A DNA stretch of 11,107 nt from CAZCWX01 sp964502465 (lineage in GTDB: Bacteria; Desulfobacterota; Binatia; Bin18): the NCBI GenBank assembly GCA_964502465.1, contig CAZCWX010000546.1, positions 1-11,107 on the forward strand. The letters are read 5' to 3'. Positions 7,702 to 11,107 of the stretch are shown here, piece by piece (position 1 is the stretch's first letter; each line of letters opens with the position of its first letter). Position numbers and translations under genes: made by a program. Below the pieces are notes generated by a model that was not told the origin of the DNA, made no database searches, and saw only the letters and a program-made list of their open reading frames with translations.

Positions 7702-8157
7702 TCAGACCATTGGACTTATACTTCCTTTCACGCCCAGTAAAGCATGCCCGTAGATCTCCAGGGCCGAATCAGTCGCAAGCAGCGCGTGGCGGGTGGCGAG
7801 GTGCGCCTCTCGCCACCTGCGCTGACGCGGGCTTTTCTCAGCGAAGGCGTTCGCGCCACCGATCGACATCAGCGTATCAATTGCGTCGCGCAGGAGTTTC
7901 GCACTGGAGCCGACCACTCTGCAGACGCGCGCTTGGTCATCCAGTTGCCTGCCAGCGACCGCCATCTCGTGCATTGCATCGACGGCGCGCAATGCCTGAA
8001 CGCGCGCACCCTCGATCTTGAGCGCTGCCTCTGCCGCTCGATGCTGGACCACAGAAGAACCAGCCTGCCGAGCGTAGCTGGGAAAGGTAATCCAGCGTCT
8101 GCCCATGTCTCCGATCACTTCCTCCAACATGGAGAGTGGGCAAAACCAGGGGCCAGC
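7702..8157 (-). pseudogene. Acyl-CoA dehydrogenase family protein, C-terminal remnant
   Basis: About 150 residues match the C-terminal helical domain of acyl-CoA dehydrogenases, probably the Acyl-CoA_dh_2 type (PF08028), which also includes flavin monooxygenases such as HsaA and DszC. Telling segments are RAAEAALKIEGAR, KLLRDAIDTLMSIGGANAFAE, the RRWREAH stretch and HALLATDSALEIYGHALLG near the end. A normal protein has about 390 residues, so the N-terminal and beta-barrel flavin domains are missing. The open frame continues upstream to 8244, but residues encoded beyond about 8157 do not look like this family, so the gene was cut near there. The stop (TGA 7702-7704) is at the family's usual end. 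It sits 35 nt upstream of the LLM oxidoreductase. A short Tn3-transposase remnant starts about 175 bp beyond the break, implicating a transposon-linked deletion. Confidence 0.78.
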
Positions 8158-8204
8158 GAAAATACTCATGCATGCCAGATTGTTTGGCATCGCGGCGAGA
8201 AGAC

Positions 8205-8225
8205 AAGGAGCTGAAGGAGCTGAAG
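8205..8225 (+). repeat. Short tandem repeat, 9-bp unit
   Basis: AAGGAGCTG occurs twice back to back, followed by AAG. It lies just beyond the point where acyl-CoA dehydrogenase similarity ends. It may be only low-complexity junction sequence. Confidence 0.45.
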
Positions 8226-8332
8226 ACACGTGAGATCGCTCCAAGGTCTCAAAGGGTCACTGCTCAGAGGGGGGAGCAATCCTATCTGGCGAAGAGCGGC
8301 GGGGGGGTCAGTGGCAAAAGAGAAGGCGCTGG

Positions 8333-8638
8333 GTGTTCTTTGGCGGTGAAGGCGTGATTGCCGAGAATCGTCGGGAAGAACAACGTAAGATCGTCAAATA
8401 TCATCATCTCGTCGCCAATTTCGTCATCTTTCATGATGTGGTGACCATGACCAAGGTGATTCGTGCGCTTGTGGCGGAAGGGCATCCGGTCACGGCTGAG
8501 ATGCTGGCCGTCCTCAGTCCGTATCCCACTGCCCACCTCAATCGCCTGGGACGCTACACCCTCCAACTCGATCAGGTACCCGATCCAATCGAGTATGATC
8601 TCCCCGATTCGCTCTTTCCGCCTGTTTCTCCCTTGTGA
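8333..8638 (+). pseudogene. Tn3-family transposase, C-terminal fragment
   Basis: The last ~100 residues of a large Tn3-type transposase (normally close to 1000 residues). Family-like sequence begins at FFGGEGVIAENRREEQ, continues through RKIVKYHHLVANFVIFHDVV and TAEMLAVLSPYPTAHLNRLG, and ends in RYTLQLDQVPDPIEYDLP with a TGA stop. In Tn3 proteins this stretch is the extreme C-terminal region, after the catalytic residues, so the fragment has no activity of its own. The in-frame sequence upstream is open to a TGA at 8231, but that part (arginine- and glycine-rich) does not look like the family. There is no convincing ribosome binding site. I could not find the expected GGGG-starting terminal repeat within the next 100 bp. 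It probably marks the edge of an old deletion or transposition event next to the truncated acyl-CoA dehydrogenase. Confidence 0.72.
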
Positions 8639-8797
8639 GAGATGTACGCAGAAATCGGCGCCGGAGGCCTACGGAACTTCTGCATGCGGGACATTACACC
8701 TGGACAACCGCCACTACTTCTCCTCCCCTCAAGCATTTGCACCAAGCGCCATGCTACACCTAACCAACTGTTTTCATGCGCTCCCTGATCCATTACG

Positions 8798-8827
8798 TTG
8801 ACAATGCCGCTCGCAATCCTGTATGAG
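8798..8827 (+). promoter_or_regulatory. Candidate promoter of the dienelactone hydrolase gene
   Basis: TTGACA (8798-8803, exact consensus) is followed by an 18-bp spacer and TATGAG (8822-8827, 4 of 6). Transcription would begin near 8834 and give a leader of about 33 nt including AGGAGG. The longer in-frame start at 8798 would fall on this -35 element, which argues against using it. Confidence 0.45.
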
Positions 8828-8851
8828 GTGGCGGTAGTTCTTAACAAACTC

Positions 8852-8857
8852 AGGAGG
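8852..8857 (+). promoter_or_regulatory. Shine-Dalgarno choosing the dienelactone hydrolase start
   Basis: A perfect AGGAGG, 9 nt before ATG 8867. It fixes the start there rather than at the upstream TTG 8798. Confidence 0.75.
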
Positions 8858-8866
8858 AATGTGCCA

Positions 8867-9619
8867 ATGCCCCGCGCTGATGTCACGATCAAGACCCGCG
8901 ACGGAAATTGCCCGGCGTCCCTGTTCACGCCTACCACCGGAAAGGGACCCTGGCCTGGGGTGATTTTCTATATGGACGGTTTGGGAATCCGCCCGGTCAT
9001 GTGGGAGATGGGCCAGCGGCTGGCCGATGGCGGATATCTGGTGCTGCAGCCCGACCTGTATTACCGCTTTGGCAGCTACCCGCCGAAAGTGGCCTCCGAG
9101 GTGCTCAGCAATCCGCAAGCGATGGAAGAACTGATGACATGGGTGAACAGCCTCGATCGCGATCGAAAGGTCTCGGACTCGGGCGCATTCATCGAATTTC
9201 TTTCATCGAGGCCCGATGTCAAAGGAAAGCGATTCGGTTCCACCGGCTATTGTATGGGCGGCAACGCCAGCCTGACCGCGGCGGGTGCGTTTCCTGATCG
9301 ATTCGCAGCGGTCGCGTCGTTTCACGGCGGCAATTTGGGAACCGATAAACCCGACAGTCCGCATCGCTTTGTGAAAAATATAACCGGGCGTGTGTATGTC
9401 GCCGGCGCGATCGAAGACGCGAGTTTTCCGGAGGAGCAGAAAATTCGCCTCGAAAAGGCTTTGACTGACGCCGGAGTGAACCATGTGGTCGAGACCTATT
9501 CCGGCGCACGCCACGGGTTTGCGGTTCCGGATTTGCCGGTCTTTGATAAGGGCGCGGCGGAGCGCCACTGGACGGCGTTGTTCACACTCTTTCAGGAAAC
9601 GTTAGCGGATGCCGAGTAA
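8867..9619 (+). CDS. Dienelactone hydrolase family protein
   Basis: A 250-residue alpha/beta-hydrolase of the DLH family (PF01738); true dienelactone hydrolase opens the lactone ring formed in the (chloro)catechol ortho-cleavage pathway. The Cys nucleophile lies in GSTGYCMGG (Cys129), the acid is probably Asp184 in AGAIEDASFP and the histidine is His216 in SGARHGF. This Cys-Asp-His triad distinguishes DLH from Ser esterases. Other family features are GVIFYMDGLGIRP near 31-43, the oxyanion-side strand, and VLQPDLYYR at 59-67. Length matches the family (about 235-280), there is no signal peptide, and the gene appears complete, ending in TAA. It stands alone, between a Tn3 fragment and a decayed IS6 element. 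The exact substrate is unproven; many family members act on lactones or other esters. Confidence 0.92.
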   Translation: MPRADVTIKTRDGNCPASLFTPTTGKGPWPGVIFYMDGLGIRPVMWEMGQRLADGGYLVLQPDLYYRFGSYPPKVASEVLSNPQAMEELMTWVNSLDRDRKVSDSGAFIEFLSSRPDVKGKRFGSTGYCMGGNASLTAAGAFPDRFAAVASFHGGNLGTDKPDSPHRFVKNITGRVYVAGAIEDASFPEEQKIRLEKALTDAGVNHVVETYSGARHGFAVPDLPVFDKGAAERHWTALFTLFQETLADAE

Positions 9620-9709
9620 GGAGAAGGGATCTGGGGCAAATATAACTATAACAATTTGTGATGAACAACATATTGAGATGAAAGGTCTTGTGTCAGCACA
9701 ATATGTGGT

Positions 9710-10278
9710 ATGAGCAAAAATATTTGTATCAGATCCGTTCAGCGGTACGTTCCGGAATTTGCGAAGCGCTGGCAGCGCTACGCTCAACCGGCGGGCACCT
9801 CGTGGCGGTGCGATGCAACGTACATGCGGATCAAAGGGCAATGGATCTACCTCTATCGCGCGGTGGATCAGGAAGGACAGACTGTTGATTTTTTCTTGAG
9901 CGAGCACTGCGATAGTGCTGCGGCGAAGCGGTTCTGGCAGTAATCGATCAAGAAGCGGAGTGTTCCTCAGAAAATCACCCTGGACGGCTATGCGGCCTCC
10001 CATGCCGCGGTTGCGGAGTTACAAGAAGAAAACAGACTACCAGCCAATCTCGTTGTGCGGGCGAATCGCTATTGAAACACTATCATTGAGCAGGATCGCC
10101 GCCGTGTGAAACAAAGAGTACACCAACGCTTGGGTTTAAACGCTTCTCTCACGCCGCCATCGCCATCTCCGGATTCGAGTGAGTCTACCAGATCAAGAAA
10201 GGCCAGTTTGACCCTTCAGCACTCTGCACTCCTCACTCGCGTACGCCACAGATCTGGGAGGCAGTGCTGGCTGCCTAA
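9710..10278 (+). pseudogene. Decayed IS6-family transposase
   Basis: The frame reads VQRYVPEFAKRWQRY, WRCDATYMRIKGQW, YLYRAVDQEGQTVDFFL, then is stopped by TAA at 9941-9943. It continues in frame as KITLDGYAASHAAV and LPANLVVRANRY, meets TGA at 10073-10075 where relatives have Leu (YLNN), and goes on as IIEQDRRRVKQRV. About base 10122 a 1-nt deletion shifts the frame into LGFKRFSHAAIAISGFE, then TGA at 10180-10182, then QIKKGQFD and a family-like end IWEAVLAA with TAA at 10276-10278. The three catalytic positions (Asp in CDATY, Asp in TLDGY, Glu in IIEQD) can still be recognised. Roughly 45 N-terminal residues are missing; nothing family-like precedes 9710. It differs considerably from the transposase at 240-914 (for example TLDGYAASH against TIDQSGANT), so it is not a copy of it. 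Confidence 0.85.
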
Positions 10279-10320
10279 AACGGCAGGTCGAGCATGCAGC
10301 CGCTTGCTTTCGCTCTGCGA

Positions 10321-10334
10321 TTTGCACCAGAACC
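10321..10334 (-). repeat. Right terminal repeat of the decayed IS6 element
   Basis: On the minus strand this reads GGTTCTGGTGCAAA, one mismatch over 14 bp from the GGTTCTGTTGCAAA tip of the other IS6 element at 979-992. Its distance past the transposase stop is normal for the family. Confidence 0.72.
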
Positions 10335-10405
10335 GAACGACAAGTCCTTGCCACGACAAATCCTGTGTGCCACGATTGGGTATCTTTCACGAGGGGGTAT
10401 ATGCT

Positions 10406-11107
10406 ATGGCACAGCTCACGACCAGGGAGAGCCACGTTGTGGGAGTTAGAGAGAGAGTTTCGTCGGTCTATGTGCCTCCCCTTCAACTCACCAAAGGGCA
10501 GCCACCCCCCATCGCGGCGAACGGCGGGTTATCCTACATGTCGTTCGATCAGGACGGGGATGCGGGCACTGCGGCGGCGATGGAGGCGGCGCTCCGCCAG
10601 ATTGCCGAGGGAGAAGAGCAAGCGGTGATCGACATGATCGCTAACGCTCCCCCCGGCCCCATCGAAACCAAGTGGGGCGGCGGGTTTCGGAGCTACGCAG
10701 AGTGCCTGGACTATATTCGGGCGAACAACCTCAAAGCCCCTGCCGGCGGCGTAGCCCTGCCGCTCCCCTATACCGTCCTCGAGCAACCGTCCTACTCCAT
10801 CGTCTCGTCCAACGCGCTCTGGCGGGACCCGGCGCGCGCGGCCGAGGCAAAAATGTTGCGCAAGGAAGCGCAGGACATCGGGCGGGGATGCCTCTATTTC
10901 CCGCAGGTGTTGCGCGATGCGCGACGCATAGCGGAGTACTACCCCGGTCTCTCGCCCAACAGCCCCGAGTGCATGGACAAGCTGGGCGTCGCACTGGCGC
11001 ACTGCGAGTCCAAGTGCAAGAACTTTTATGACGCGGCGGAGGTGGAGCGCGTGTTCTACCCGGAGATGGAGCAGCTCCTCCTGGAGTTCTTCCCGGGCGC
11101 GACCGAT
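10406..11107 (+). CDS. Partial gene, probable CmcJ/NvfI-family oxidoreductase (runs off the window)
   Basis: An uninterrupted 234-codon frame from ATG 10406 to the last base, with no stop, so the 3' end lies outside. GAGGGGG (10391-10397) is 8 nt upstream and supports the start. The clearest similarity is at the C-terminal end of the visible part: LRDARRIAEYY (about 169-179), GVALAHCESKCKNFYDAAEV (194-213) and ERVFYPEMEQLL-GATD to 234. These resemble the 'DAR ... GFALV-H-S-V-DFYD--EV-R-YYPE--LL---TGA' run of CmcJ/NvfI-like enzymes, related to the cephamycin methoxylation protein and fungal 2-oxoglutarate/Fe(II) oxygenases. The expected iron-binding His/Asp residues would come after the window edge and cannot be checked. 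Residues 1-120 are unusual for that family and match nothing I know. The identification rests on remembered motifs; that the frame is a real gene is much more certain than its function. Confidence 0.72.
   Translation, partial: MAQLTTRESHVVGVRERVSSVYVPPLQLTKGQPPPIAANGGLSYMSFDQDGDAGTAAAMEAALRQIAEGEEQAVIDMIANAPPGPIETKWGGGFRSYAECLDYIRANNLKAPAGGVALPLPYTVLEQPSYSIVSSNALWRDPARAAEAKMLRKEAQDIGRGCLYFPQVLRDARRIAEYYPGLSPNSPECMDKLGVALAHCESKCKNFYDAAEVERVFYPEMEQLLLEFFPGATD

Larger units (their letters stand above)
9710..10334. mobile_element. Truncated IS6-family element remnant
   Basis: The decayed transposase plus 56 bp down to a surviving right terminal repeat. An intact element would reach back to about 9530, but the dienelactone hydrolase occupies that position up to 9619 and no left repeat is visible, so the left end is lost. 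The AT-rich stretch 9626-9709 in front of it is compositionally unlike its surroundings and unexplained. Confidence 0.75.

Noticed and set aside
8798..8866. N-terminal extension of the dienelactone hydrolase from TTG 8798
   Set aside because: The extension overlaps a consensus -35 element and has no ribosome binding site, whereas AGGAGG stands at the right distance before ATG 8867.
187..10334. A classical IS6 composite transposon carrying the catabolic genes
   Set aside because: The two transposases belong to different lineages, one is badly decayed and truncated, and no matching target duplications are visible.
10529..11002. Minus-strand 157-codon frame and plus-strand 119-codon frame (10672-11031) at the window end
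   Set aside because: Both overlap the uninterrupted 10406-11107 frame, which has a good ribosome binding site and family-like sequence; the others look like shadows.

Overview
The window is about 11.1 kb of GC-rich bacterial chromosome-like DNA. It combines a scattered set of small-molecule catabolism genes with a dense layer of insertion sequences, most of them broken. The families present are short-chain dehydrogenase, EstB-type serine hydrolase, metal-dependent amidohydrolase, luciferase-like monooxygenase, acyl-CoA dehydrogenase, dienelactone hydrolase and a probable CmcJ/NvfI-type oxygenase. This mix, with the integrase-type transposase, resembles large genomes of soil or sponge-associated lineages such as Tectomicrobia/Entotheonella, Rokubacteria or Binatota. 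That placement is only an impression; no rRNA or marker gene is present to fix it.

Layout. Bases 1-186 hold nothing I can name. Bases 187-992 are a near-complete IS6-family insertion sequence with an apparently intact transposase on the minus strand. Bases 1189-3302 are a tight two-gene minus-strand operon: serine hydrolase first, then SDR. After a 332-bp gap, 3635-5131 is a minus-strand amidohydrolase with a good sigma70-type promoter at 5202-5231. Bases 5494-6570 are a plus-strand integrase-core transposase, full length but split by one in-frame TGA where relatives have Trp. Bases 6668-7666 are a minus-strand LLM flavin oxidoreductase. It is preceded in the same direction by the C-terminal remnant of an acyl-CoA dehydrogenase (7702 to about 8157), whose 5' half is gone. 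Bases 8333-8638 are the last ~100 codons of a Tn3-family transposase, which marks the rearranged end. Bases 8867-9619 are an intact dienelactone hydrolase with its own promoter and a strong Shine-Dalgarno. Bases 9710-10334 are a decayed second IS6-family element, of a different lineage from the first. From 10406 to the window end an open frame of 234 codons continues past the edge and looks like the N-terminal part of a CmcJ/NvfI-family oxidoreductase.

How it fits together. The catabolic genes share chemistry (ester/lactone hydrolysis, alcohol/ketone redox, amidohydrolase decarboxylation or hydrolysis, flavin monooxygenation, dienelactone ring opening). They are not one operon, and no single pathway is demonstrated. 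The picture is a catabolic gene patch repeatedly hit by mobile elements. I found no CRISPR array, tRNA, rRNA, defence island or clearly new multi-gene system. The items most worth a second look are the single-stop transposase, the edge oxygenase gene, the CGATCG enrichment confined mainly to the non-mobile genes, and the two different IS6-type elements bracketing the patch.
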